From contig NZ_FNHI01000004.1 in the NCBI RefSeq assembly GCF_900103455.1, forward strand, positions 248,001 to 312,000: DNA of 64,000 bases, read 5' to 3'. Below are positions 43,050 to 51,908 of this stretch, in pieces. The notes beneath the pieces are model-generated. The model was not told the DNA's origin. It made no database searches and saw only the letters and a list, made by a program, of their open reading frames with translations. Position 1 is the stretch's first letter; each line of letters opens with the position of its first letter. The translations under genes were made by a program, and so were the position numbers. The DNA is from Streptomyces wuyuanensis (GTDB lineage: Bacteria > Actinomycetota > Actinomycetes > Streptomycetales > Streptomycetaceae).

Positions 43050-46000
43050 TCAGCCCGCCAGGCAGGACGGGCCGAGCAGCACCTTCAGATCGCCGAACAG
43101 CGCGGGATCGGGCTGGACCCGGTGCCGGTCGAGACGCAGCACGGTGGTCTTGCGGGCGCCCTGGAGCTTGATCCGCACCTCCGTGTTGCCCTTGTGGTGG
43201 CCGAGGATCTCGCCGAGGCGGCTGACCATGGGCGGGGTGACCTTCACCGTCGGAATGGTGATCACCACGGGCGCGTTGGTGCCCGCCGAGGACAGGTCCG
43301 GGACCATCAGCTCCATGGCGACCAGCCGCGGGACGTCCTCGCGCTTGTCGAGCCGGCCCTTCACGAAGACGACCGTGTCCTCGACGAGCTGGGTGGACAC
43401 CAACTGGTAGGTCGCCGGGAAGAACATGCACTCGATCGAGCCCGCCAGATCCTCCACGGTGGCGATCGCCCACGCGTTCCCCTGCTTGGTCATCTTCCGC
43501 TGGAGGCCCGAGATGATGCCGCCGATGGTGACGACCGCGCCGTCCGAGTGCTCCCCGCCGGTCAGCTGCGCGATGGCCGCGTCGGTCTTGTCGCTCAGCA
43601 CGTGCTCGATGCCGAAGAGCGGGTGGTCGGAGACGTACAGGCCGAGCATCTCGCGCTCCTGGGCGAGCAGGTACGACTTCTCCCACTCGATGTCGGAGAA
43701 CTCGACGTCGAGCCCGAAGCCCGGCTCGCTGCTCGCCTCGTCGCCCATCCCCCCGAAGAGGTCGAACTGGCCCTCGGCCTCCTTGCGCTTGACCGCGACC
43801 ACGTTGTCGATCATCGGTTCGTGCTGGGCGACGAGCCCCTTGCGGGTGTGGCCCATCTCGTCGAAGGCGCCGGCCTTGATGAGCGACTCGATGGTCCGCT
43901 TGTTGCAGACGACCGCCTCGACCTTGTCCAGGAAGTCCGGGAACGACGTGTACTTCCCCTTGGCCTTGCGGCACTTGATGATCGAGTCCACGACGTTCTG
44001 CCCGACGTTCCGGACGGCCGTGAGGCCGAAGAGGATCACGTCGTCGCCCTGGGCCGCGAAGTTCGGCTCCGACTCGTTCACGTTGGGCGGCAGCACCTTG
44101 ATGCCCATGCGGCGGCACTCGTTCAGATAGACGGCGGACTTGTCCTTGTCGTCCTTGACCGAGGTGAGCAGCGCCGCCATGTACTCGGCGGGGTGGTTGG
44201 CCTTGAGGTACGCCGTCCAGTACGAGACGAGGCCGTAGGCGGCGGAGTGCGCCTTGTTGAAGGCGTAGCCGGCGAAGGGGACCAGCACGTCCCACAGGGC
44301 CTGGATGGCCTCGTCGCTGTAGTCGTTCTTCCGGGCGCCCGCCTGGAAGATCGTGAAGTTCTTGGCCAGCTCCTCGGGCTTCTTCTTGCCCATGACACGG
44401 CGGAGGATGTCGGCCTCGCCGAGGGAGTAGCCGGCGATGATCTGGGCGGCCTTCTGCACCTGCTCCTGGTAGACGATCAGGCCGTAGGTGACGTCCAGGA
44501 CCTCCTTGAGCGGCTCCTCCAGCTCCGGGTGGATCGGGGTGATCTCCTGCTGGCCGTTCTTGCGGAGGGCGTAGTTCGTGTGCGAGTTCATGCCCATCGG
44601 GCCCGGCCGGTAGAGGGCCGACACGGCGGAGATGTCCTCGAAGTTGTCCGGCTTCATCAGCCGCAGCAGCGAACGCATCGGGCCGCCGTCGAACTGGAAC
44701 ACGCCGAGGGTGTCGCCGCGCTGCAGGAGATCGAACGTCGTGGGGTCGTCGAGCGGCAGGCTCAGGAGGTCGATGTCGATCCCCTTGTTGGCCTTCACCA
44801 TCTTGACGGCGTCGTCCATGATCGTGAGGTTGCGCAGGCCCAGGAAGTCCATCTTCAGCAGGCCGAGCGACTCACAGCTCGGGTAGTCCCACTGGGTGAT
44901 GGTCACGCCGTCGGTGTGCCTCACCCACACGGGGACGTGCTCGGTGATGGTCTCGCTGGACATGATCACGCCGGCGGCGTGCACACCCATCTGCCGGACC
45001 AGGCCCTCCACACCGCGGGCGGTGTCGATGACCTTCTTCACGTCCGGCTCGTTCTCGTACATCCCGCGGATCTCGCCGGCCTCGCTGTAGCGCGGGTGCT
45101 GCGGGTCGAGGATGCCGGAGAGCGGGATGCCCTTGCCGAGGACGTCGGCGGGCATGGCCTTGGTGAGCCGGTCGCCCATCGCGTACGGGTAGCCGAGCAC
45201 GCGGGCGGAGTCCTTGATCGCGTTCTTGGCCTTGATGGTGCCGTACGTGCCGATCATGGCGACCTTGTCGGCGCCGTACTTCTCCGTCACGTACCGGATC
45301 ACCTCGACGCGCCTGCGCTCGTCGAAGTCGATGTCGACGTCGGGCATCGAGATGCGCTCGGGGTTGAGGAAGCGCTCGAAGATCAGACCGTGCGGGATCG
45401 GGTCGAGGTCCGTGATGCCCAGGGCGTAGGCCACGATCGAGCCGGCCGCGGAGCCTCGGCCGGGGCCGACCGCGATGCCCTGCTTCTTGGCCCACATGAT
45501 GAAGTCGGCGACGACGAGGAAGTACCCCGGGAAGCCCATCGAGATGATGGTGTCCATCTCGTACTCGACCTGCTTGAGGCGGTCCTCTGGGATGCCGCCG
45601 GGGAAGCGGCGCTCCATACCGCGCATGGTCTCCTCGCGGAACCAGGAGACCTCCGTGTACCCCTCGGGGATGTCGAACTTCGGCATCAGGTCGCGCTTCT
45701 CGAACATCCCGGTCGTGTCGACCTGCTCGGCGACCAGCAGCGTGTTGCGGCAGCCCTCCTGCCAGGCGTCCGACGAGTCGATCGCGTACATCTCGTCGGT
45801 CGACTTCAGGTAGTAGCCGGTGCCGTCGAACTTGAAGCGGTCCGGGTCGGAGAGGTTCTTGCCGGTCTGGATGCACAGCAGCGCGTCGTGGGCGCCGGCC
45901 TCGTGGGAGTACGTGTAGTGCGAGTCGTTCGTGACCAGCGGCGGGATGCCGAGCTTCCTGCCGATCTCCAGCAGTCCGTCGCGGACCCGGCGCTCGATCT

Positions 46001-46589
46001 CGATGCCGTGGTCCATCAGCTCCAGGAAGTACCGGTCCTTGCCGAAGATGTCCTGGTACTCGGACGCCGACTTCAGGGCCTCGTCGAACTGGCCGAGGCG
46101 CAGCCGGGTCTGGAGCTCGCCCGACGGGCAGCCGGTGGAGGCGATCAGGCCCTCGGACCACTTGGAGATGGTCTCCTTGTCCATCCGGGGCCACTTCTGG
46201 AGCCAGCCCTCGGCGTACGCGTCGGACGAGAGGCGGAAGAGGTTGTGCAGTCCCGTCGCGTTGGCCGCCCAGATCGTCTTGTGGGTGTAGCCGCCGGAAC
46301 CGGAGACGTCGTCCCGCTTCTGGTGCGGCTGGCCCCACAGGACCTTCCGCTTGTTCCGCCGGGACTCCGGGGCGACGTAGGCCTCGATGCCGATGATCGG
46401 GGTGACTCCGGCCTTCTGCGCGGAGTGGAAGAAGTCGTACGCACCGTGGAGGTTGCCGTGATCGCTCATGGCGATGTGCGTCATGCCCATCTCGTTGCAG
46501 GCGTTGAACATGTCCTTGAGCCGCGCGGCACCGTCCAGCAGCGAGTACTGGGTGTGGACGTGAAGGTGCGTGAAAGGCGGCTTGGTCAC
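43050..46589 (-). CDS. dnaE: DNA polymerase III alpha subunit
   Basis: 1179 residues, the essential replicative polymerase (DnaE1 size). It has an N-terminal PHP domain (HLHVHTQYSLLDGA, MSDHGNLHGAYDF), then the polymerase palm with catalytic Asp in PDVDIDFDERRR, GPGRGSAAGS near it, the helix-hairpin-helix region (AGYAFNKAHSAAYGLVSYWTAYLKANH) and an OB fold near VVTIGGIISGLQRKMTKQGNAWAI. The GTG at 46589 is chosen for VTKPPFTHLHVHTQ; a longer frame continues upstream without conserved sequence. GGAGG lies about 10 nt ahead. Confidence 0.97.
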   Translation of the reverse strand: MTKPPFTHLHVHTQYSLLDGAARLKDMFNACNEMGMTHIAMSDHGNLHGAYDFFHSAQKAGVTPIIGIEAYVAPESRRNKRKVLWGQPHQKRDDVSGSGGYTHKTIWAANATGLHNLFRLSSDAYAEGWLQKWPRMDKETISKWSEGLIASTGCPSGELQTRLRLGQFDEALKSASEYQDIFGKDRYFLELMDHGIEIERRVRDGLLEIGRKLGIPPLVTNDSHYTYSHEAGAHDALLCIQTGKNLSDPDRFKFDGTGYYLKSTDEMYAIDSSDAWQEGCRNTLLVAEQVDTTGMFEKRDLMPKFDIPEGYTEVSWFREETMRGMERRFPGGIPEDRLKQVEYEMDTIISMGFPGYFLVVADFIMWAKKQGIAVGPGRGSAAGSIVAYALGITDLDPIPHGLIFERFLNPERISMPDVDIDFDERRRVEVIRYVTEKYGADKVAMIGTYGTIKAKNAIKDSARVLGYPYAMGDRLTKAMPADVLGKGIPLSGILDPQHPRYSEAGEIRGMYENEPDVKKVIDTARGVEGLVRQMGVHAAGVIMSSETITEHVPVWVRHTDGVTITQWDYPSCESLGLLKMDFLGLRNLTIMDDAVKMVKANKGIDIDLLSLPLDDPTTFDLLQRGDTLGVFQFDGGPMRSLLRLMKPDNFEDISAVSALYRPGPMGMNSHTNYALRKNGQQEITPIHPELEEPLKEVLDVTYGLIVYQEQVQKAAQIIAGYSLGEADILRRVMGKKKPEELAKNFTIFQAGARKNDYSDEAIQALWDVLVPFAGYAFNKAHSAAYGLVSYWTAYLKANHPAEYMAALLTSVKDDKDKSAVYLNECRRMGIKVLPPNVNESEPNFAAQGDDVILFGLTAVRNVGQNVVDSIIKCRKAKGKYTSFPDFLDKVEAVVCNKRTIESLIKAGAFDEMGHTRKGLVAQHEPMIDNVVAVKRKEAEGQFDLFGGMGDEASSEPGFGLDVEFSDIEWEKSYLLAQEREMLGLYVSDHPLFGIEHVLSDKTDAAIAQLTGGEHSDGAVVTIGGIISGLQRKMTKQGNAWAIATVEDLAGSIECMFFPATYQLVSTQLVEDTVVFVKGRLDKREDVPRLVAMELMVPDLSSAGTNAPVVITIPTVKVTPPMVSRLGEILGHHKGNTEVRIKLQGARKTTVLRLDRHRVQPDPALFGDLKVLLGPSCLAG

Positions 46590-46780
46590 GGCGGGAGGCC
46601 TCCAGGACGGTCTGGGTGGACAGCGTGGAAGTCTATGCCTCCGCACCGACAGAAGAGGGCCCGGCACCACGACCCGGCGGGGAGTGGCAGGTGGGCGCCC
46701 CGGGCACTCCGCACTACCGTCGTGCGTTGAGCGTGACGGAACCCCCGTCCCCCACCTCATGCACCAGGAGGCACCCAGCG

Positions 46781-48106
46781 ATGTCGGTCCACCAGCCCCC
46801 GGCCGGCGAGCGCGGCGAGGAGATCCTCTCCGTGTTCGGCACCGCCTTCGGCGAGCTCCTGGCCGCCGACCCGGCCGCGTTCCGGGTGAAGTTCCGCAAG
46901 ATGGCGGCCTCGGCCTTCGCCTTCTACCGGGGGTCGGCAAACCTGTTCTACGCCGACCTGGAGCGCGAGCAGAACGCCGGTCCGTATCTGGACGAGCGCA
47001 CCAGCCGGGTGTGGATCCACGGCGACCTCCACGCCGAGAACTTCGGCACCTACATGGACTCCAACGGCCGGCTGATCTTCAACGTCAACGACTTCGACGA
47101 GGCGTACGTGGGCCCCTTCACATGGGACCTCAAGCGGCTCTCCGCCTCGCTGGCACTGATCGGGTACACCAAGGCGCTCGGTGACGAGCAGATCACGGAG
47201 CTGGTGAGGATCTTCGCCGCCGCCTACCGCGAGCGCGTCCACGCCCTGGCCACGGGAGCGAAGAACGACGAGGTGCCGCCCTTCACCCTGGACACCGCGG
47301 AGGGCCCGCTGCTGGAGGCGCTCCGCCGCGCCCGCTCGCTGACCCGCTTCGGGCTGCTGGACTCGATGACCGAGATCCGCGACTTCGAGCGGCGCTTCGC
47401 CGGGGGCGGCGGGGCGATCGAGCTGGACGCCGCCACGCGCTACAAGGTGCTGGCCGCGTTCGACGGCTATCTGGAGACCCTGCCCGAGTCGAGTCTCACG
47501 AGGCCCGACTCGTACCGGGTGAAGGACGTGGTCGGTCGTCGCGGCATCGGCATCGGCTCCGCCGGACTGCCGTCGTACAACATCCTGCTGGAGGGCAACA
47601 GCGACGCCCTCGAGAACGACGTCGTGATCTACATGAAGCAGGCGCAGACGCCGGCGGTGTCCCGGCACATCACGGACGAGCGGGTGCGCAGCTACTTCCA
47701 CCACGAGGGGCACCGCACGGTGATCTCGCAGCGCGCCCTGCAGGCGCACGCGGACCCCTGGCTGGGCTGGACCGAGCTCGACAACACGGGCCAGCTGGTC
47801 GCCGAGGTGTCGCCCTACGCGGTGGACCTGGACTGGTCGGACATCGACGACCCGGACGAGATCGCGGCGGTGGTGGCCGACCTCGGCCGTGCGACTGCGA
47901 CCATGCACGCGGCGGCGGACGACGAGAGCGGCCACTCGCTGGTGCCCTTCTCCACGGAGCGCGCCATCGACGCGGCGATCGCGGCGGACGAGGACGGCTT
48001 CGGCGAGCTGCTGGTGGACTTCGCGCACGACTACGGTGCCCGTGCCCGCGCCGACCACCAGATCTTCGTGGACCTGTTCCGCAACGGCCGGATCCCCGGG
48101 CTGTAG
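46781..48106 (+). CDS. DUF2252 family protein, kinase-like fold
   Basis: 441 residues of DUF2252. The conserved core FRVKFRKMAASAFAFYRGSA, VWIHGDLHAENFGTY and FNVNDFDEAYVGPFTWDLKRL resembles the catalytic loop (HGDLHxxNF) and metal motif (DFD) of aminoglycoside/choline-kinase-like phosphotransferases. A later Lys-rich region contains MKQAQTPAVSRH. Activity has not been shown for the family as far as I know. ATG 46781 with AGGAG upstream. It diverges from dnaE across about 190 nt without further genes and ends at a GC hairpin. Confidence 0.88.
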   Translation: MSVHQPPAGERGEEILSVFGTAFGELLAADPAAFRVKFRKMAASAFAFYRGSANLFYADLEREQNAGPYLDERTSRVWIHGDLHAENFGTYMDSNGRLIFNVNDFDEAYVGPFTWDLKRLSASLALIGYTKALGDEQITELVRIFAAAYRERVHALATGAKNDEVPPFTLDTAEGPLLEALRRARSLTRFGLLDSMTEIRDFERRFAGGGGAIELDAATRYKVLAAFDGYLETLPESSLTRPDSYRVKDVVGRRGIGIGSAGLPSYNILLEGNSDALENDVVIYMKQAQTPAVSRHITDERVRSYFHHEGHRTVISQRALQAHADPWLGWTELDNTGQLVAEVSPYAVDLDWSDIDDPDEIAAVVADLGRATATMHAAADDESGHSLVPFSTERAIDAAIAADEDGFGELLVDFAHDYGARARADHQIFVDLFRNGRIPGL

Positions 48107-48131
48107 GGCCGGGCCGGGGACGGCCCGGCCC
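48106..48131 (+). terminator. Terminator of the DUF2252 gene
   Basis: GGGCCGGGCC (48106-48115) and GGCCCGGCCC (48122-48131) form a 10-bp stem beginning at the stop codon. Confidence 0.65.
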
Positions 48132-48338
48132 CGGAGCGGCGGGCGCGGGACGGCGGCCCGGCCCCGGTGGACGGCGGCCCGAGCAGGCCCGTCCCGCTCG
48201 CGCCGCCGAGCGGGAAGAGGGCCGGATCCTTAGCGGCCCCTTATCGAACGACATGGCACACTCCAGACGATGCCGGATTCTTCCCCGCTGGCGGCCCCGG
48301 GAAGCCGGCAGTGCGGACGTCCACCAGTCAGGAGCCCC

Positions 48339-49022
48339 GTGCACATAGGCGAGACCCGGCTCAGAGGGCTGCGGGCGGCGGTTTTCACGGCATTCGTCGT
48401 GACGCTGTCCGTGGCCTCACATGTGCTGCTCTCCCGGGTGCCGCTGCCGCTGACGACCGTCGCGGCGGTCTCCGGCGGAGTGTTCCTGGTCACGTACGCC
48501 CTGGCCGGCCGGGAGCGGGGGTACGGGCCGATCGCGGCCGTACTCGTACCCCTGGAGCTGGCCGCGGACACGGTCTTCACCGCCGGCCAGCACGTCTGCT
48601 ACGGCGCCGCGGGCGGACCCGTGGCCGGGTCGCTCCGCGCGGTCGGGGTGGACGTGCTGTGCGGTGGCAGCGCCGGAGCGCATCTGCCCGGTGTGGCAGC
48701 GGCCGACAGCCGGCTCGGCGCGCTCGTCGACTCCCCCGATCCGTATGTGCCCTGGCTGCTGCTCGCGGCCCATGTCTCCGTCGGGCTGCTCGCCGCCGCC
48801 TGGCTGCGGCACGGAGAGTCGGCGCTCGCGGGTCTGCTGCGCACGGCGGCCCTCGCCGCGTTCCGCCCACTGCTGACCGCGGTCGCCGTCGTCCACCGCC
48901 GCGCCACCGCCGCCCGCCCCTCGGCGCGGCCGGGGTCCCGCCCGGCCGTCGCCCGTACCCGCCACTTCGTGCACTCCGTGCGGCGGAGGGGACCACCGCT
49001 GCCCGCCACGGCTCACGCCTGA
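48339..49022 (+). CDS. Hypothetical integral membrane protein
   Basis: 227 residues with the GTG at 48339, which has AGGAG 4-5 nt ahead; the ORF could also begin at ATG 48270 but that part lacks a ribosome binding site. Four hydrophobic segments: about 10-30, 34-50, 58-78 and 138-158. The C-terminal 60 residues are Arg/Ala/Pro-rich and probably cytoplasmic. No domain recognised. It is immediately upstream of a DsbA-like gene (55-nt gap), so they may be co-transcribed. Confidence 0.65.
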   Translation: MHIGETRLRGLRAAVFTAFVVTLSVASHVLLSRVPLPLTTVAAVSGGVFLVTYALAGRERGYGPIAAVLVPLELAADTVFTAGQHVCYGAAGGPVAGSLRAVGVDVLCGGSAGAHLPGVAAADSRLGALVDSPDPYVPWLLLAAHVSVGLLAAAWLRHGESALAGLLRTAALAAFRPLLTAVAVVHRRATAARPSARPGSRPAVARTRHFVHSVRRRGPPLPATAHA

Positions 49023-49077
49023 GCCACGGCACGTCCCCGACCGACCCTTTTCACACTTTCCCACGGAGAAAACGATC

Positions 49078-49890
49078 ATGAGTGCACGCAACAGCCGCGC
49101 CAACAAGGCCGCCGCCCGCGAGCGTCTGCGTCTGGAGCGCGAGCGCCAGGCCAAGAAGGACAGGATCAGGCGGCAGGTCGTCGTCGCCGTCTCGACCGTC
49201 GCGGTCCTGGCGGCCGCGGGCGGCATCGGCTACGCCGTCATGCAGGCCAACAAGCCCTCGGCCTGGGAGGCGGCGAAGGACGCCAAGGTCGTCAAGCCCA
49301 GGAACAGCGAGGGCGAGAACGGCACGACGATCGTCGTCGGCAAGCCGGCCGCGAAGAAGACCCTCGAGGTCTACGAGGACTCGCGCTGCCCGGTCTGCGC
49401 CACGTTCGAGCAGGCGGTCGGCGAGACCGTGAAGAAGGACGTGGACGCGGGCAAGTACAAGCTGAAGTACATCGGCGCGACGTTCATCGACAACAGCGAC
49501 AACGGCGAGGGTTCCAAGAACGCCCTCTCCGCCCTCGGCGCCGCGCTCGACGTGAGCCCCGAGGCCTTCATGGACTACAAGGCGGCCCTCTACTCCGCGA
49601 ACTTCCACCCGGAGGAGAGCGACGACAAGTTCGCCGAGGACGCGTACCTGCTGAAGGTCGCCGACTCGGTGGACGCCCTCAAGAACAACGCCGCGTTCAA
49701 GAAGAACGTCGAGAACGGCACCTTCGACTCCTGGGCGCTGAAGATGTCGAAGACCTTCGACGACAGCGGGGTGAGCGGCACGCCGACCCTGAAGATGGAC
49801 GGCAAGAAGGTCGTCGCGGAGGGCAGTGACAACGCCCCGATGACGGTCGAGCAGTTCAACGCCGCGGTCGACAAGGCGCTCAAGGGCTGA
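49078..49890 (+). CDS. Membrane-anchored DsbA-like protein (second copy)
   Basis: 270 residues. A basic coiled N-terminus (KAAARERLRLERERQAKKDR) resembles that of the 17607-18434 protein; one transmembrane helix (about 35-55) and a thioredoxin fold follow. The active site is RCPVCATFE (versus CPAC in the other copy) and cis-Pro in GVSGTPTLKMDG. Likely an extracytoplasmic disulfide enzyme paralogous to the first. GGAG precedes the ATG by about 9 nt, and a strong hairpin follows. Confidence 0.9.
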   Translation: MSARNSRANKAAARERLRLERERQAKKDRIRRQVVVAVSTVAVLAAAGGIGYAVMQANKPSAWEAAKDAKVVKPRNSEGENGTTIVVGKPAAKKTLEVYEDSRCPVCATFEQAVGETVKKDVDAGKYKLKYIGATFIDNSDNGEGSKNALSALGAALDVSPEAFMDYKAALYSANFHPEESDDKFAEDAYLLKVADSVDALKNNAAFKKNVENGTFDSWALKMSKTFDDSGVSGTPTLKMDGKKVVAEGSDNAPMTVEQFNAAVDKALKG

Positions 49891-49933
49891 CGCCTCCCAC
49901 GGGCCGACGCCTCACGGAGCCGCCGGCTTCGAT

Positions 49934-49973
49934 GTGGGCCGTGTGCCGGGAATCGCCCCGGCGCACGGCCCAC
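49934..49973 (+). terminator. Terminator after the second DsbA-like gene
   Basis: 17-bp stem (49934-49950 with 49957-49973) with one G-T pair and a 6-nt loop, 44 nt past the stop. The rest of 49891-50214 is intergenic and includes two palindromes listed separately. Confidence 0.75.
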
Positions 49974-50107
49974 TCGGCGTATGGGCCCCCGGCGCAGGCG
50001 TCGGGAGCGCGGCAGGCCGGTGCGGGCGGCCGCGAGGCCCCCCGAGCACCGGCAGGACATCGCCCGGGGCCCTTGCCGCGTCCCGAGCGGAGTCCGCAGC
50101 CCGTCGC

Positions 50108-50128
50108 TGCCTGACGTATTGTCAGGCA
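50108..50128. promoter_or_regulatory. Inverted repeat A upstream of the PhoD-like gene
   Basis: TGCCTGAC (50108-50115), 5-nt spacer, GTCAGGCA (50121-50128). It is a perfect 8-bp palindrome about 90 bp before the GTG and looks like an operator for a dimeric regulator. Confidence 0.45.
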
Positions 50129-50192
50129 ACGCCGGGCGGACAATCGAAAACGCGCAGACGAACTTCCTGAATTCGCCTGCCCGTTCGCCTTA

Positions 50193-50212
50193 CCGGTCAG
50201 TAGTCTGACCGG
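50193..50212. promoter_or_regulatory. Inverted repeat B at the start of the PhoD-like gene
   Basis: CCGGTCAG (50193-50200), TAGT, CTGACCGG (50205-50212), ending 2 nt before the GTG. As DNA it resembles a TetR-type operator; as RNA it would fold over the ribosome binding region. Confidence 0.5.
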
Positions 50213-50214
50213 CC

Positions 50215-51870
50215 GTGACCAGTAGACTCACCTCAACTCCCAGCCGCCGCTCGGTCGTCAAAGCCGCTGCCGCCACCGCTGTAGCCACTGCCGCCGCCGC
50301 ACCCGCGCTCGCGGCCGCCTCTCCCGCCGCCGCCCTCGAACAGGGCGCGGCCTTCCTCCACGGGGTCGCCTCGGGCGACCCCCTGCCCGACGGCGTACTG
50401 CTGTGGACCCGGGTCACCCCGGCCCCCGACGCGCTGCCCGGCTCCGGCAAGGGCCCCGCCACCGAAGTGGGTTGGGAGATCGCCGAGGACAGGGGCTTCA
50501 CCAAGGTCGTCGCCGGCGGACTGACCACCGCCACCGCGGCCACCGACCACACCGTCAAGGTCGACGTCAGGGGGCTGCTTCCGGCCACCGCCTACTTCTT
50601 CCGCTTCACCTCCGGCGGCACCGTGTCGGCCACCGGCCGCACCCGGACCGCGCCCGCCGCCGACGCCGCCGCGCCCGGGGTGCGCTTCGGCGTGGTGTCC
50701 TGCGCCAACTGGGAGTCCGGATACTTCGCCGCGTACCGCCATCTCGCGGCCCGCGCCGACCTCGACGCGATCCTGCACCTCGGCGACTACATCTACGAGT
50801 ACGGCACCGGCGGCTACCCGGCCGACGAGTACGTCGTGCGCAGGCACGAGCCCGCGCACGAGATCACGACGCTCGCCGATTACCGCACCCGGCACGGCAC
50901 GTACAAGACCGACGCCGACCTGCAGGCGCTGCACGCCGCCCACCCGCTCGTCGCGATCTGGGACGACCACGAGATCGCCAACGACGCCTGGGCCGGTGGC
51001 GCGGAGAACCACACGCCCGGCACCGAGGGCGACTACGCGGCCCGGGCCGCGGCGGCCAAGCGGGCCTACTTCGAGTGGATGCCCGTACGGACCTCCACGG
51101 AGGGCACGGTCTACCGCCGGCTGCGCTTCGGCAAGCTGGCGGATCTGCATCTGCTGGACCTGCGCTCGTTCCGCTCCGAGCAGGCGTCCGTCGGCAGCGG
51201 CAAGGTCGACGACCCGGAGCGCACGATCACCGGCCGCGCCCAGCTCGACTGGCTCAAGTCCGGCCTGGCCTCGTCGGACGCCACGTGGAAGCTCGTCGGC
51301 ACCTCGGTGATGATCTCGCCGGTGGCCTTCGGTTCCGTGCCCGCCCATCTGCTGGGGCCGATCGCCGAGTTGCTCGGGCTGCCCAAGGAAGGGCTCGCCG
51401 TCAACGTGGACCAGTGGGACGGCTACACGGACGACCGCAAGGAGCTGCTGAAGCACCTGACGGACCGCGGGATCAAGAACACCGTCTTCCTCACCGGTGA
51501 CATCCACATGGCGTGGGCCAACGACGTACCGGTGAAGGCGGCCACGTACCCGCTGTCGCAGTCGGCCGCGACCGAGTTCGTCGTCACGTCGGTGTCGTCC
51601 GACAACCTGGACGACATCCTGCACGTCGCCCCCGGCACGCTGTCCCTGGTCGCGGCCACCGCCGTCAAGGCCGCGAACCGCCATGTGAAGTGGCTCGACA
51701 TGGACCGCCACGGCTACGGCGTCCTCGACGTGACGGCCGAGCGGTCGCAGATGGACTACTACGTCCTCTCCGACAAGACGCGGCAGGACGCGACCGCCTC
51801 GTGGACGCGCTCGTACCGGACGCTGAACGGCTCGCAGAAGGTCGAGCGCGTCAACCAGCCGGTGCGCTGA
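50215..51870 (+). CDS. PhoD-like metallophosphatase, Tat-exported
   Basis: 551 residues. A twin-arginine signal ([18 protein letters not shown]) is cleaved probably after the Ala-rich stretch near 40. A PhoD N-terminal domain ([18 protein letters not shown]) leads to the metallophosphatase core with [21 protein letters not shown] and LTGDIHMAW, the Ca/Fe ligand motifs of alkaline phosphatase D. It should release phosphate from phosphodi/monoesters outside the cell. Upstream TTCGCC words are spaced 12 bp apart, not the 11 bp of PHO boxes, so PhoP control is uncertain. Confidence 0.92.
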   Translation: MTSRLTSTPSRRSVVKAAAATAVATAAAAPALAAASPAAALEQGAAFLHGVASGDPLPDGVLLWTRVTPAPDALPGSGKGPATEVGWEIAEDRGFTKVVAGGLTTATAATDHTVKVDVRGLLPATAYFFRFTSGGTVSATGRTRTAPAADAAAPGVRFGVVSCANWESGYFAAYRHLAARADLDAILHLGDYIYEYGTGGYPADEYVVRRHEPAHEITTLADYRTRHGTYKTDADLQALHAAHPLVAIWDDHEIANDAWAGGAENHTPGTEGDYAARAAAAKRAYFEWMPVRTSTEGTVYRRLRFGKLADLHLLDLRSFRSEQASVGSGKVDDPERTITGRAQLDWLKSGLASSDATWKLVGTSVMISPVAFGSVPAHLLGPIAELLGLPKEGLAVNVDQWDGYTDDRKELLKHLTDRGIKNTVFLTGDIHMAWANDVPVKAATYPLSQSAATEFVVTSVSSDNLDDILHVAPGTLSLVAATAVKAANRHVKWLDMDRHGYGVLDVTAERSQMDYYVLSDKTRQDATASWTRSYRTLNGSQKVERVNQPVR

Positions 51871-51896
51871 GGCCGCAACCCCCGCGGCGGTTCCTC

Positions 51897-51902
51897 TAAC
51901 CT
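51897..51902 (+). promoter_or_regulatory. -10 box of leaderless kinase gene
   Basis: TAACCT ends 7 nt before the kinase ATG and no Shine-Dalgarno sequence is present, which fits leaderless transcription. Confidence 0.45.
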
Positions 51903-51908
51903 GGCGCC

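Noticed and set aside
43122-46730. A 1202-codon plus-strand open frame opposite dnaE
   Set aside because: Antisense shadow of dnaE caused by G/C third-position bias; no conserved sequence.
50171-50189. PHO boxes before the PhoD-like gene (ATTCGCC and GTTCGCC)
   Set aside because: The two words are 12 bp apart, not 11, and a third repeat is missing. Too weak to list as PhoP sites.
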